This document shows, one piece after another, positions 30,111 to 42,569 of a DNA stretch of 64,000 nucleotides; position 1 is the stretch's first letter; every line of letters begins with the position of its first letter. Position numbers and translations under genes: made by a program. Source of the DNA: Chrysoperla carnea (lineage: Eukaryota; Arthropoda; Insecta; Neuroptera; Chrysopidae); assembly GCF_905475395.1 (NCBI RefSeq), contig NC_058339.1:14268001-14332000 (forward strand), written 5' to 3'. The notes below the pieces were generated by a model. The model searched no databases and was not told where the DNA came from. It worked only from the letters and a program-made list of their open reading frames with translations.

Positions 30111-32639
30111 AGTACAAATTTCGTTCCTACCGGGGGTCCCACTACCACATCCTTTTTTTTTATTTTACTTTTTATACTTTATCTAAATTTAAATAGATAA
30201 ATTATTGTTATTTCCACAATAAATTAGTATAGTGTAGAGATTATCTAAAAATGAAGTCAATTTCTTTTGTGAAATGTGAAAAATGATAGTGTTTTGTGAA
30301 TATATAAAAAAAAATATTTTTTTTTGTTTTTATTCTTAAAAAGAATACAAATACTACCAACAAGCAGCAACGAACGAACGGACTAGTATACTTATATTCT
30401 TGTCAGTTCAATTTATAATGAACAATGTATATATGGTACTACTTAATAGAGGATATTTTCAAAGTTTATCGAAGTGTATAAAATACGTGACAAAAATATT
30501 ATCATAGTGATTTATTACTATTATTGTCTATCGTAACTACATAGTCCTCATAACTAGTGAAAGACGTATCCAACGAGAGTTTGTAGGGTTTTTAAAACCT
30601 TTGGTGGGAAATTTTGATTTGTGTTATTTTCAGATATACTATAACAAAATTCAAAATTCATACGATTGTTGTATTTCATTAAATGGCATAAAATCGAATT
30701 GTTTTGAAAGTACATAAAAAATATGTCATAAAAAACAAATTTCTACGTTTCATAATATTGAAATATGTATAATAAATATATATTTTATGTGCCATATATT
30801 CAGAAAAAACCTGCCTATATAAAAAGAGTAAACATTTATTCTAAAACTTGACACTCATCTTTTACCAGAGGACTACCAGGTAGCGTGTATCATGCATGCC
30901 TTTATAAACCCAAATTATTCAATTATAGTTGAAAAGGCCAAGCGTACGAATTAGTTCTTCGTCGGCGACTTTGTAAATAACTTTCTATCCAAATAACATC
31001 TCCAATTTTTCCAAGTTTAATTTGAAATTCAAAATATGAAAATAAAACATTTTTTGTTTGACGTTCCATATTATTTAAGTCTAATAAATACATCTAAATT
31101 TATTTATTACCTCTATATGATCAAAAAGTAGTTTCAAAATCGATTTTCGATTTGAAGTGTCGAAGTCCAACAACTCAAAGAAAAATATTGTACTTACAGT
31201 CATGTCATTAACTATTGTCGCTATTAATCAATTCTAAATTTTTATTATTTTTATTCGTAAATTTACTATTTTATTCTTTTTCTAATATTTTCTTAGGAAA
31301 ACTAATAATATTAATAATAATAATAAAAATTTTCTTCATAAGTATTTGTTGAAAACTTTTTCCTATTCACGAATAAACCAAATAATAAATAATAATGATT
31401 TAAAAATTATTTTTTAATGATTCTGTCTTGTAAGTATTTGATTATGAATTGCTATTAATGAATTCCTAATGACATTATTCCCGTGAATCAGTGTATTGTA
31501 CAAAACTTTTTAGAAGCAGGTACCTTTCTATACTTTGTTAGACAGTATATTACTTTCATATTTCTTAGAACGTATGTTACTTTCATACAAACAACTCATG
31601 CGTTTGTGTCAACTTCACCACTCAACCCTGTACGGTAGTTGTATCAAATTCGTTCCACCATTAGACATATTTGATCTTGCAATGAGGTTGATACAGCCTC
31701 CTATCGGTTGGTATTAAGAATTTTTTTTCAGTGTACGATCTTTCAGGTCGATTTCAGGTCGAATCAGGACTATTTGGAGTATTTGCCAAATTGAAGAAAG
31801 ATAAATCTTCTCATTCACCTAAGACATGATGCTTTGATATCACCAACTTTCTGCACCAGTTCTTACGTTGCATTGCACAATGATGATATATTCACAGGAA
31901 GTACCTAATTTACATTTTGTTTTTTGGAATAAAACATTAAACGGCAAGACAGAATACACAAAAAGCCACAATACACAATTGAGCCATGCTTCCAGTACCT
32001 TTATTATTCTTAACAACTTACTGAATCTAATTAATTTCCGGAAAATTTTACGTGGATTAAGAGGGGATAGAGGGTTATTATGTAATGGAATTTATTTTTA
32101 AAGTTTTGTCTCGCGAAATAGACAACGAGTAACGGATGTTACTTATATATAAATCCTTTAATTGAATCAATCCTATTCTCTTTTATGGACTAATAAATTC
32201 TGATAGTATAATTTAATCGAATTAAAATATCAAACACTATTATCATTATTATCAGTGATAATAAAATAGAGAATGTGTTTGTTGTTTAGGTGTTTGTATT
32301 TTAAAGGCTAACTTTCTAATTTATTCAAAAGGTTAAACCTACTATAAAGATTAACGACCATGTTTTTGTTTGATTGAATAGGTCGTTATAACTATAAATA
32401 GATTCACATTTGTGGATATTTTGTTGGTTAACTTTTGATAATAACCACCGATTAAAATTAATATAGAGACGCATAATTTTAACGTTTTAGATAACATCTG
32501 TAATTTTAAATGGTTATTAACGTTTTAAATGTAGTTTTATGTAGAAAAGGTCGTCTTACTAAAAATAATTATAGGGTTATATTTTGTTTGAATAAATGAA
32601 TATGTGTGTCACTCGAATACCGAAATCATCTTGGTTTTT
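30111..32639. other. Non-coding stretch between the R-E copies
   Basis: About 2.5 kb of AT-rich DNA with no gene, RNA or known repeat. The 31535-31717 and 31868-32101 frames are short and without domains. Together with the flanking inverted copies it could be one composite element, but no inner coding region supports that. Confidence 0.5.
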
Positions 32640-32945
32640 CATTTCTCAAACAAGTGAAATTTACAAAATTAAAAAAAATCCCGAAAAATGGGATTTTTAG
32701 AAACTTAGCTATAAAATGTTCTCAATCAAGTTGATTCGACCGTTTAGGGGCTACGATGCCACTGAGAAACACCCAGACGCACAGATAAACACTTTTAACT
32801 TATAACACTTCTTCTTAAATCAATATCAAAGTGATGGTCAAGGGCATCAGATGAGATGAAAAGGATACTGAGAGAGCTATCATTTTTTGGGAAAAATTTT
32901 TGGAAATATTTTAATTGAAATTGAAATATTTGAGATGACTTTTTT
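32640..32945 (-). repeat. Repeat R-E, minus-strand copy
   Basis: Inverted partner of 29785-30110; see the motifs there in reverse complement (ggtcaagggcatcagatgag, gagagctatcatttttt, caattgaaattgaaatattt-like end). Moderate divergence, so not a very recent duplication. Confidence 0.75.
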
Positions 32946-34699
32946 TTTCGAATTCGGTATATTAAATGACTGCACTATAAGGTTTATCGTTTATCGTCAA
33001 ATTATATTTCATATGTTTTTCCGCAATTATCGAGTACATAAAGATAATTCAAGTAGACAGTTCATTTTATGGTTATGTAGCTTACATGAAATGGTTTTAG
33101 TACATGAATTCAAAGTTGAATTCATTTTAGTTCAATATAAAATGACTTTTAAACTACCAACGGGAAGCTTTATTTTTTAATATAAGTTCGTTCTGATATA
33201 AATTCGAAGTATACATAGTTAAAAAATATTGAATTCTATTAAGGGGGTAGAAAAAACTTAAAACCAACCCCAAAGTAACTTTTTTTAAAATATTTAGAAA
33301 ACATACGCAGATATGGAAAAAAGTTTTAAATAAAAATGATAATAATATAATATTATTATAAAGATATAAAAATTTTCTGTAAAATCATTTATGATCACTT
33401 TTGACGTATTGCCAAAATAGTGGAAATTTCCAAGTCTACGACCTGCAATCTTGAAATCACCCAGCAAGGCAATCGGGCAAAAATTACTCAATTTTTTTGT
33501 CTTACAAGTGAGGCAAGTAATTTTTGTTATAGAAAAACTTAAAGAAAAGACATTCAAAAAATTAATAAAACAAGTCATATTCAATTTAAATAAAAAAAAT
33601 ATAAATTTTTATCATAATTTATAATAATAGGTGTACTTATATTAAAAAAAGTAATATACAAACTTTAATAGGTATGTATTAAGGTACAAATATTATTATT
33701 TTTATTGTAAATAAGACATTTTTATGTGGAACCTAAAAATTATTTTTAATATAACATAATTTTTATTTTATGAAATTTAAAAGAAAAAGAAAAAAAAAAC
33801 ATTTTTATTGTTCAACATTAAAAAACAATTTTAATTTTATACTTCTCGTAGATACAAAGTTTTTTTTTATATTAATATTTTTGAAAGAAATTTATTTTTC
33901 TTTCAACACCTAGTACAGATTTGCAGAATTGTTTTTAGAAAAGAAAATAGAGATTATAATATTTCACAGTACTTAAAGAAAATTACTTATCATTATACTG
34001 TTATATAATTTTACATTTAATGAGGATTCAAATATTTCTAGTTTGACATAGATGGCAGCATCAGAGAAAGTTAATCATAATGAAGTTAACATTTACAATA
34101 TATTTCATAATTATTTACATAATTAACATTATTAATCACCATTGGTCACTAACATAAAATTAATCTTTCCCGGACGATAATAAATTTACAAACGCTTAAA
34201 TTAAATACTGTAATAAAAGTTCTAAGCCGTTGCACATTTTTCGCTGTAGAAAATTTCTCAATGATTTTCTATATTATCAATAACTTACTGCGTGCTGCTT
34301 ATATAAGTTCATACATTTTCCCCTTGCAACGAACCCATACCTGTTATTATTTTAATTGCGTCTGGCTACTAAAAGGTTTTCAACACTGATCCATTAAAAA
34401 AATAACAAATTTGTTATTATAAATATCCATCCATTTACAATGGTAAAATAATAAACGGGTTGTGATTATTTTGCTAACAACCAAAAAATAATACAAATGT
34501 AAATATTTAATTTAAAATAAACAAATAACAAAAATAATTATTGTTATTGAAAATAAATATTGAAAATAAATGGATATGTACGACTACTCAGGTAGACTCA
34601 TTTGGTAAGTGAGAGGACAAACAGAAGCGTGTTGATTATTTGGTTTTCTCACAGAAAATTATTATTCTCTCTCTGAAAATCGAAATAAGAAATTTTATT
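32946..34699. other. Non-coding stretch
   Basis: AT-rich, several A/T homopolymers near 33780-33880. No supportable gene, RNA or repeat family. Confidence 0.5.
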
Positions 34700-35345
34700 G
34701 GTTAAATGACGTTAAAGGATTTGGTCAGCAGTGTCGACACTCACTCGGTGATTCCAAGACTTAGGCCTATTAACACCTTAGCTTTGAAGTCTTTCCAACA
34801 GTTCTCATTATTCAGTAGTTTCTCTTTGTAATTCTCTTTATTTTAACTAAGTGCATTTAAGGTATCTCTTTCAAACTACCTTGCCACTTAGATCTTAAAA
34901 CGCTGGTTTCTCGGTGCTAAGCAATGGCACAATTGATGTTCTATCGTTTCTTCTCGATCATAACATCCACGGCCGAAGTTGTAATTGGTTATTTCCCACT
35001 TTTAAAGTTGAATTGACCACAGCACAGTTGATAACTCCAGCGGTTATGCAGATCAAGTTCTTCTAAGGATTCAGTACTCTCTATGTCTTCAACTCCAATC
35101 ACGTTGTTCTAGTCTTATCTAGGAAAATTGCTTTGGAAAATTAGCATACATTGCCTTCATGTATCCGCCAAAGTGCGTCTTGATCTTGTTGAGAACAAGG
35201 GTTGCTATGCGTTTAATTGAAGTATGACTGCCTAAGTAGGTTATGACAGCCTTGGGTTGCCTGTCATAATTAGCTCTTAGCCTTGTCTTTGGCTTATTTA
35301 GAATTTTTTGAAGATAACTGTCGTTTAATGAAATTTTCAAAGATC
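34700..35345 (-). pseudogene. Diverged non-LTR retrotransposon relic
   Basis: A stretch of higher GC than its surroundings. On the minus strand near 34910-34975 one frame gives GCYDREETIEHQLCHCLA, the C-terminal HxLCxC zinc-binding region of jockey/R1-type ORF2. An AGVINCAVVNSTLKVGNNQ stretch just upstream corresponds to the GHCxVGxHAxxLG part. The frame shifts between these pieces and several stops occur. A 73-codon open piece (35119-35340) lies further upstream in the element. It is an old relative of the copies at 14166-14600 and 46385-46745. Confidence 0.6.
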
Positions 35346-37204
35346 GGAGTTTTGAGGTATTTAATATTCCTGGTTATAATGAATTTCTCCCAAAAGTGGA
35401 ATCAGTAGTAACTGCTAATAAATAGAAATTATTTGTTCAACTGTAGTTTATCAGAATATCTCGGGGGAAGTTGGTTTAGAAATTGGGTGTGCTCATATTT
35501 CATATAACAATATTGCATTTTTTGATTATAATAATTTATTGTTTAATTTAAAAAAGTTATATTGTTTATTGTTCAAATAATTTTAATAATTCATTTTTGA
35601 CATAGTAACTCATACCACACAAATAATTTCAAATTAACCAAAATTACTTTGTTTTTAAATAAATACCACAGATAATAATTTTAACCAAATGAAAATACAA
35701 AATTTAATATTGATTTTGCATGTTTTTGTTAAATTATTTGAATAGAGTGTCTCAAAAGTTTGGTCCAAGCGGAATTGTTTCCTCATTTACTTTGGTTAAT
35801 AGACTTACAAAAGTGAACGTTAATCTGATTATAGAGTTAATAGATTCTGTTCTGTTCTGTTTGGGAATATTGACCAAATAAGTTTGCCGTGCAACGGTTG
35901 TCATCGATGAACGAATATTTGTCTTAACCCAAGTATTTGCTCTTTTTGTTTCGAGACAATTTGGCTATACATATTGAAAACTCCTGGAAAACATTACCTT
36001 TAATAGAGAGTTTACCGTATGTTGCTATCTAATTTTGAGAATTTTGAGACCCCTAAAAAACACATAATAAATGAATAATTTATTTAATTTAATAATATAA
36101 AATATACAATGAAGTCTTTTTGTAAAATTCATTCATGCTTGCTTTAATGCTTATATGATAGAAATTACATTGTTTTCGTAAATTATTAATTACATATAGT
36201 TTATAAAGCATTTTGTTGCTACCGGAAAAACAACTGAAATACTGTGTAATCCAATATACAGTGTGTCGCATTTAAGATGAAGACACCGTCATATTTTTGT
36301 TATTTAGGAACATCGATTTGAAATTTTACACCGCCATACAGGGTGATCGCTCATATTTTTTAATGTAATAATATCTAAGAAACTTTTTCTAATTATTTTC
36401 ATTATCTCTAATCATGTCTAATCGGTCCTATTTGTCTATTTGTAGTAGACTGAGTTAAAAGTTCAGATTTTGGTTTAAGTATCTTAAAAAATGTGATCCA
36501 TTACTTCCTGCAAAACCACTTAACTTTTAGTTACTAAACAATTTCAATTTCACTTAAATGGGTCCTTTAATTTTCATGCGATGCGCGAACAAAGTAACAA
36601 AATAGTCCATCACTTTGTGCAGGGGACAGTTTTTGCAATTGTGACATTATAATGTAATATTTTGAATACACTCACTTATGACTAATTGACTCGGGAGTAT
36701 AATTTTTATTTAACAACTACCGCGAATCTTCGATAAAACTTAATACCTTTTGATAACAGACATGAATAAAGAATGATAATAATTATTTTTGTAATTTTCT
36801 CTATTGGTATGTCGTTTATTTCTATTAACAAACAGCATAACAGTTTTCATACATTATCGGAAATATATATATTTTCCCAATTGAAAATTGCTTTGTCTGA
36901 ACGTTTTCGTGGTTATTAACCACAAATAAATCTCCGAACACTATCTCCGTTAACTAAATATTCGTTATGTAATAACATAAAGGAACATTTTGTTAGAAAT
37001 AAATCTTAGGCAGACCAAAGAAACAACAAATTTTTGGAAAATTTCCAATATATTTTTTGTTCATTTCAAAAACCATCCTCAATTTTCACTTGAATAATTC
37101 TCATTGAAATATCGGTTATTAAATAATAAATTGAAGTTTTTTTCTAGCTATTGAAATATTTATGTATATGAAGGCACCAATAATCTTAGACACCAAGCAT
37201 CCTT
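35346..37204. other. Non-coding stretch
   Basis: No gene. acagtgtgtcgcattt (36258) and acagggtgatcgctc (36337) look like transposon-terminus motifs, but I cannot define an element. Confidence 0.45.
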
Positions 37205-37300
37205 ACATATAAATGTGGTGTCGGCGTGGCACCGCGTCGGATTTCCATACCGGAGGTCCCATGTTCAAATCTGATTCAAGTCAGGAAAACATTTTAAACT
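37205..37300 (+). mobile_element. tRNA-related sequence, probable SINE head
   Basis: An A-box-like ggcgtggcaccgcgtcgg and a B-box-like gttcaaatctg (about 37263) at tRNA-like spacing, preceded by ggtgtc. The cloverleaf stems do not close, so it is not a functional tRNA. It differs from families S1 and S2. Only one copy is seen in the window. Confidence 0.45.
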
Positions 37301-38169
37301 TTTATTTTGACTTTCATTAGTAAAAACAATGCTTGCGTTGATCTTCAATTTATTTCAAAAAGGCAGGGCCAATGAAAGTGACCCTCCTCATTCTACAAAA
37401 AAAGGGCGTAGCGTACAGAGCATTGCAAATCGCCTCCTTTAGTGAACAATCAATCGAAGTGATCGCCCCGTTCACTTATCAATTATTAGTTATCAATATC
37501 ATCTGTTAAGTTATCCATCGAATTTTCGCTGGTCTATCTGTGTAATAGTGTTTTGCAATATTTTTACGTTTTGCTGTGAACGATCTTATATTTTTTGTAT
37601 CGTTATTTTTCATAAGTGAATATATATTTTGTATATTTACGAGTTTAGAAAAATCTATTTCGACGTAAATAAAATTTCCAAACTAGAACTCCTGCAACTG
37701 TAAAGTAAAAACTAACTGTAAAAATCATTTTTGTTTTTCAACCAATTAATTTTTCATTTTTTCAACTAAAAACTTGGGCAATTTCGTTTTTGTTAATAAC
37801 AAACTGTGTAAATACATGTAAAAAGTGAGACCATATTCGTTTAATTAACGATAGAATATTAAATGTCACACGTTTTACTAATAAAATAATTATGGTTAAA
37901 ATGAAAACAAAAAGGCAATTGAATAAAATTTCACAAAAGTTGAATTAACTAAAATACATAGTTATATGAATAATAGAAACACATTTGTGAAACTCCTTTG
38001 CCTCGTACCTTAACCAATCTTTACCATATCCATTTAGCGAGGATGAATTTTCAACATTAAAACGTTGTACTCATAAACCTCCTAGAGATTATTTGAACAA
38101 GGTTTGTAAAATATTAAAGGATGAATCATCATTTACTAAGATTAAATTTCTTAACAGTAGTTTATGTCA
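37301..38169. other. Non-coding stretch
   Basis: No gene, RNA or repeat family recognised. May include the body of the preceding SINE, but there is no second copy to compare. Confidence 0.45.
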
Positions 38170-38400
38170 ACCCTTAAAGCTCAGTTGGGTAGAGCATAGC
38201 GACTTCCATCCGCGGTATGCTTAAGGTAGCGGGTTCGTTTCCCGCCGTCACAACAAAAATTAATGCATGGTATATGTAAAAAGGAGGTGTACTCATCCTC
38301 TAAAAATAATTAGGGAACTGGTAAATGAAATTATCAGCGGAAAAGGTGGTAACACACATATATGGTATCACAATGGGTCTAATTGTGTCTCTCGTGGATA
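38170..38400 (+). mobile_element. tRNA-derived SINE (family S2), plus copy
   Basis: A-box gctcagttgggtagagc (38179-38195) and B-box gcgggttcgtttcccgc (38229-38245) of a tRNA-Lys/Asn-like head. The body contains cacaacaaaaattaatgc, atggtatatg, gaaattatcagcg and ggtggtaa. The copy at 40390-40640 has the same order on the minus strand. Both heads are degenerate as tRNAs. Confidence 0.75.
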
Positions 38401-39140
38401 GTCAAAACATCCTAACCTTGATAGTGAGTAATTGTCTCTAGTAGGTTCAGTCTAATAATGGAAGAGCCAGGTCAAAAAAAATTCGTTGAATTTACTAAAG
38501 CTGATCATTTGAGATTTGTTTATAGTAGTTGTGTACACACTTTTCAAACATTTTTTTGGATTTTCGCTGACAAAAATGGTTTATATAAAATTTAAATCCT
38601 ATATATTATTTAGAAAATGTAAGCGTATAAATTATTCGTGTTTGCAGATGTAATTTCGTTTATTCCTAATTTTAAAACTACCCTTCGATATTTTAATAAC
38701 TCTGTTTCGACTCTGTATCTATTTATATGTTACCGTAATATTTTATTTCCGTCAAGATGTAAAATTGACTAGAAAAATTGTAAATTTGACTTCAAAAAAA
38801 GGCATAAAACAACTTTATCCATGCTAACTTGAACCAGATGAACTAGACATAACAATGAGTAGATTTTCGTTAGTAAGTGTTGATTTAGCACTTAGTTGGA
38901 GTGGTTTTTTGTAACTCAGTTTATAATCAGATGGAAATTACAATATTACGTTGACATATATATTATATGGTAACTGCATTACATTAACAAAGTCGTAGTC
39001 TGCAATTACCACTACAGAAAACAAAACCATCATACCTAACCAAATTAGTTAGAGCGCAAAGCTTTTAACCACATATAAAATACTCATAGAGAACTTTAAT
39101 TTGCTTTGACTATTTTTCTAAGCTAAAAAGTAATATGTTG
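38401..39140. other. Non-coding stretch
   Basis: No supportable feature. ORFs are very short. Confidence 0.5.
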
Positions 39141-39685
39141 ACAAGTGAAAATAAGCAATTGACTGAGTTAATTGTTGAAATACCATGTATAGATAATGTG
39201 GATTACGCAATTGTTTATTTTTTACGTCATGTAAGTAAATAAAGATAGCCACTCTTAGAGAGCCACATATACAAAAATGTCACACATACATCTAGCTAAT
39301 ATTCCTATATAATACATACTATATAATTTGCGTCTAATTTGCCCTCTCACGGGTGAACAGTGATGATTAGGAAAAAATGTTTCAAACAAAAGTTGATTTT
39401 TTTTATATGGTACATTTCTTACATTTAAACTTTTGTTCTATCTCTAACGGTTTACCATTTGACCTTAAATTTCAACTTGATATCTTTTTTAATTTTTGAG
39501 TTGTTTTTACGGATAGACAGACGAATGGACGGACGAGCGGATGAACAGACATTCAAACGGACAAACGGAAATGAACTTTATGAACACCTTAAACTTTCAA
39601 ACCCATAGCATCAATATTTTTAAGCGTTTCAAACTTGGGACTAAACTGAGTATACCTTGATATATTTTATATATACATGGTATAA
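39141..39685 (+). mobile_element. Dispersed element R-B, copy 2
   Basis: Full-length relative of 3881-4437, with attgactgagttaattgttg at the left, accatgtatag next to it, the gacggacgag block in the middle and atatacatggtat at the right end. The short inverted pair (accatgtata / tatacatggt) is clearest in this copy. Confidence 0.7.
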
Positions 39686-40389
39686 CAACATATTTTCCCT
39701 TTAATAGTTAATTTGATATTATTTGCAATAATACAATTTAATATTACAAAATATACTTTTAAACGTAGGTACGTTATATTTTAAAACTGTTTAACAAGAT
39801 TTATTTATTTTAAACTTCAAATGAAATTCATATTTTTGAATAGTTTTTGATTCATTTAATTATTTTATTCATTTTATCTTATTTTACTTCATTCTACATT
39901 GTAAAAATAAAGCTGATCAAATACAAGTCGGACTCGCATAGGAAGGATTCCGTATCATCATACAAGATAAAACATTAAGTACTCTAATATTTATGTGGAA
40001 GACATAGTTCATAAATTTATGTAGAAATATACATAAAAATTCTGATTTTGTGTCATGAAAGCACATTATTAATTTATTATATTAAAATTAAAAGTCGTTT
40101 TGATTAATCTAATGGCATATAGGTAAAAATAATATGCAATAATTACTAATTTGTGGATAGTTTTCATTGGTTGACAAATTTTTTACATTGATCGTTTCAT
40201 TGAATTAAAACTTTATTGTTTATTAACAAATAGAAGGATTTGCACCACTAACTCATGCATTACTAATGATATTTGACATCAAAGAAACACATTCCATGAG
40301 ATTTTAGCAAAATACAACTTTGTCAGTTGATTTTTATAACATCATTTACTGAAATATTAAATAAGTGCAGTTCTTATACCCACATAAGG
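39686..40389. other. Non-coding stretch
   Basis: No gene, RNA or repeat family recognised. Confidence 0.5.
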
Positions 40390-40640
40390 TTTGGTTAAGT
40401 AAACCTGGGTTATAATGGCGGTCCACGAAGGACAGACAGGCTATAGGCATGTATGTATTTTACCACCATTATCGCTGATAATTTCGTTTATGAGGCTGAA
40501 TGCACCCCCTTCATGCATATACCATGCAATTATTACTTAAATTAATTTTTGTTGTGACAGTAGGAATCGAACTCGCTACTCTAGACATACCGCGAACGGA
40601 ATTGGTTACGTTTTAACCAACTGAGCTACTTGGGAAGACT
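40390..40640 (-). mobile_element. tRNA-derived SINE (family S2), minus copy
   Basis: Read on the minus strand: A-box gctcagttggttaaaac (about 40626-40610) and B-box gcgagttcgattcc (about 40575-40562), then cacaacaaaaattaa and a body running to the aggtttac end near 40390. This copy keeps a longer body than the one at 38170. Its tcctgtctgtccttcgtgg-type tail section is absent or diverged in the other. Confidence 0.75.
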
Positions 40641-41059
40641 TTTTCAAATAATCATACTACTCAAAACAACAAGAGATCATTTACTTGGAAATCATCTAAT
40701 CTATGTATACTTAATTTTTTAAAGCATCGTCATTTTCTTTTAATCTTTCATTTTACGTTTTTATTGCATAATAAAACATAACTAAGGAAATAAACATTTT
40801 AACTAGAAGGTATCATCTTTTTGGTGAGAGAAATAATTAGTATTCAACGATGAAGTCTACAGAATATTTTGCCTTGAGTAATGAAAACTTTGATTATAAA
40901 TTTTAATATACTTTCATAAAACTTGTCTAACACAGTGACTGTGTTCTGTCATTTGACACAACACTCATCAAAAACTATTATTACTTTCACTTCACAATGT
41001 TTGTACTTCAATTTCCTGTATTATTATTGTGTACTAGCAGACACCCGACCGCTTTGTGT

Positions 41060-41590
41060 AGTTGTTGACTGGCTGAATAGTTTTTGAGATACGGACTAAA
41101 ATTGATCCCAGTATTGATCTCAGAAACTCCGCATCCAATAATAATTAAATTAATCTGATTTTTATACTTTCGGGATCAAAATTACCCCATCCACGGAGTT
41201 TCATCAAATTCCAAAACAAATTTTTTTTCCGTTTTTCTCGATTTTTTCAAGGGGATAATTGATAATACCCCTTAAAAAAATTGCAAAAAATCGAAAAAAT
41301 GTTTTTATCTCCAATTTCAATAAAACTCAGTATAAATGGTCATTTTGACCCAAAAATCGGGTGCATTTGATGGCTGGTCGAATAGTTTTTTAGATACAGA
41401 CTAAAATCGATCCAAATATTGCGATATCTCAGAAACTCTGCATTCAATCATTAAATTAACCTGATTTTTATACTTTGTGGATCAAAATTACCCCATTCAC
41501 TGAGTTTCATCAAATTCCAAAACAAAATTTTTTTGCGTTTTTCTCGATTTTTTCGAAGGGGTATTTTTTAACCCATCTAAAACTCACTGT
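41060..41590 (+). repeat. Dispersed repeat R-A, copy 2 (~1.7 units)
   Basis: Tandem partial dimer with a period near 296-300 bp (gtttcatcaaattcc at about 41208 and 41504). Same motif order as at 12955-13495. Confidence 0.75.
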
Positions 41591-42569
41591 TCTCACTGTT
41601 CTCACTTAGTGTATTATATACATACACTAGGTATATTATACCAAATAGAACAAACTAAATATATGTACTAGCACTGGCTTTGCATATTATTTTCACTTTG
41701 AAGAGACCATAACGTACTACTAGAATACTGTATAGTATAGAATTTCTAACCTTTACATTGAGGAATGTAGTTTCTATAACTAAACAATGCCAAGCTATGA
41801 TTTATCCTTTTGTAGAATTGTAATTTATAACTCAAACATGTACAACAAATTCATTTAATGAATTCCATTCCTCATATTTCTGTTTATTTGTGAAATAGTG
41901 ATAGAAAACCTACAAAGTATGTTGGAATTTACAGTCAATTCGGTGGTTTCGATTTTATTTTTTAACCATAGAAAATGCTAAAGAATTATTCTCTGATTTG
42001 ATTCTTTGCTGGACTAAATTTTTTTATTGCTATCGATGAAAATACTATCCATCAAAAATATTGAGTCTGGTAACCCTGGTTATATATTTTAACGTTTTTA
42101 TTATTCAACACAATAAAATATTAAATTGAAAAGATATTGTTATGAGAGTAGAATATAGAGCCTATACTTTTATGATACATAATAAATTTTTTCTAAGAAT
42201 TTGAATATCATTCGTATTTTAACATCATTTACGTCTTATTGTACAACTAAACTTTTTTTCTATATTTAGTTGTGCTTTTCAATCCAAACGTCATGCCATA
42301 TCCACATAGAAGCGTATCACACTTAAGTAAAATTCAAGTTAAATCTTGTTATGAAAATTTTTTTTTACAGACACGAAAAAAGCATAAAACTGTCGTTTGA
42401 AATTATCACTTGAAATGATTTATTTGACTTTGTTTATACTTTTATTCGATGTGCACCTCCATCTCTTATCAGTTATTAAATTAACTTTAATTTTATTGTT
42501 TCTATCTCATGCTCCCTTTGAAAATCTAATTTCGTTAAAGTCATTTATTGACGGAGAACTTCCCTTGGT
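41591..42569. other. Non-coding stretch
   Basis: No gene. The 42397-42615 frame runs into the satellite and is treated as chance. Confidence 0.5.

Noticed and set aside
38179..38250. A tRNA-Lys/Asn-like gene
   Set aside because: Same body follows as at 40390-40640 in reverse; it is a SINE head, and the stems are degenerate.
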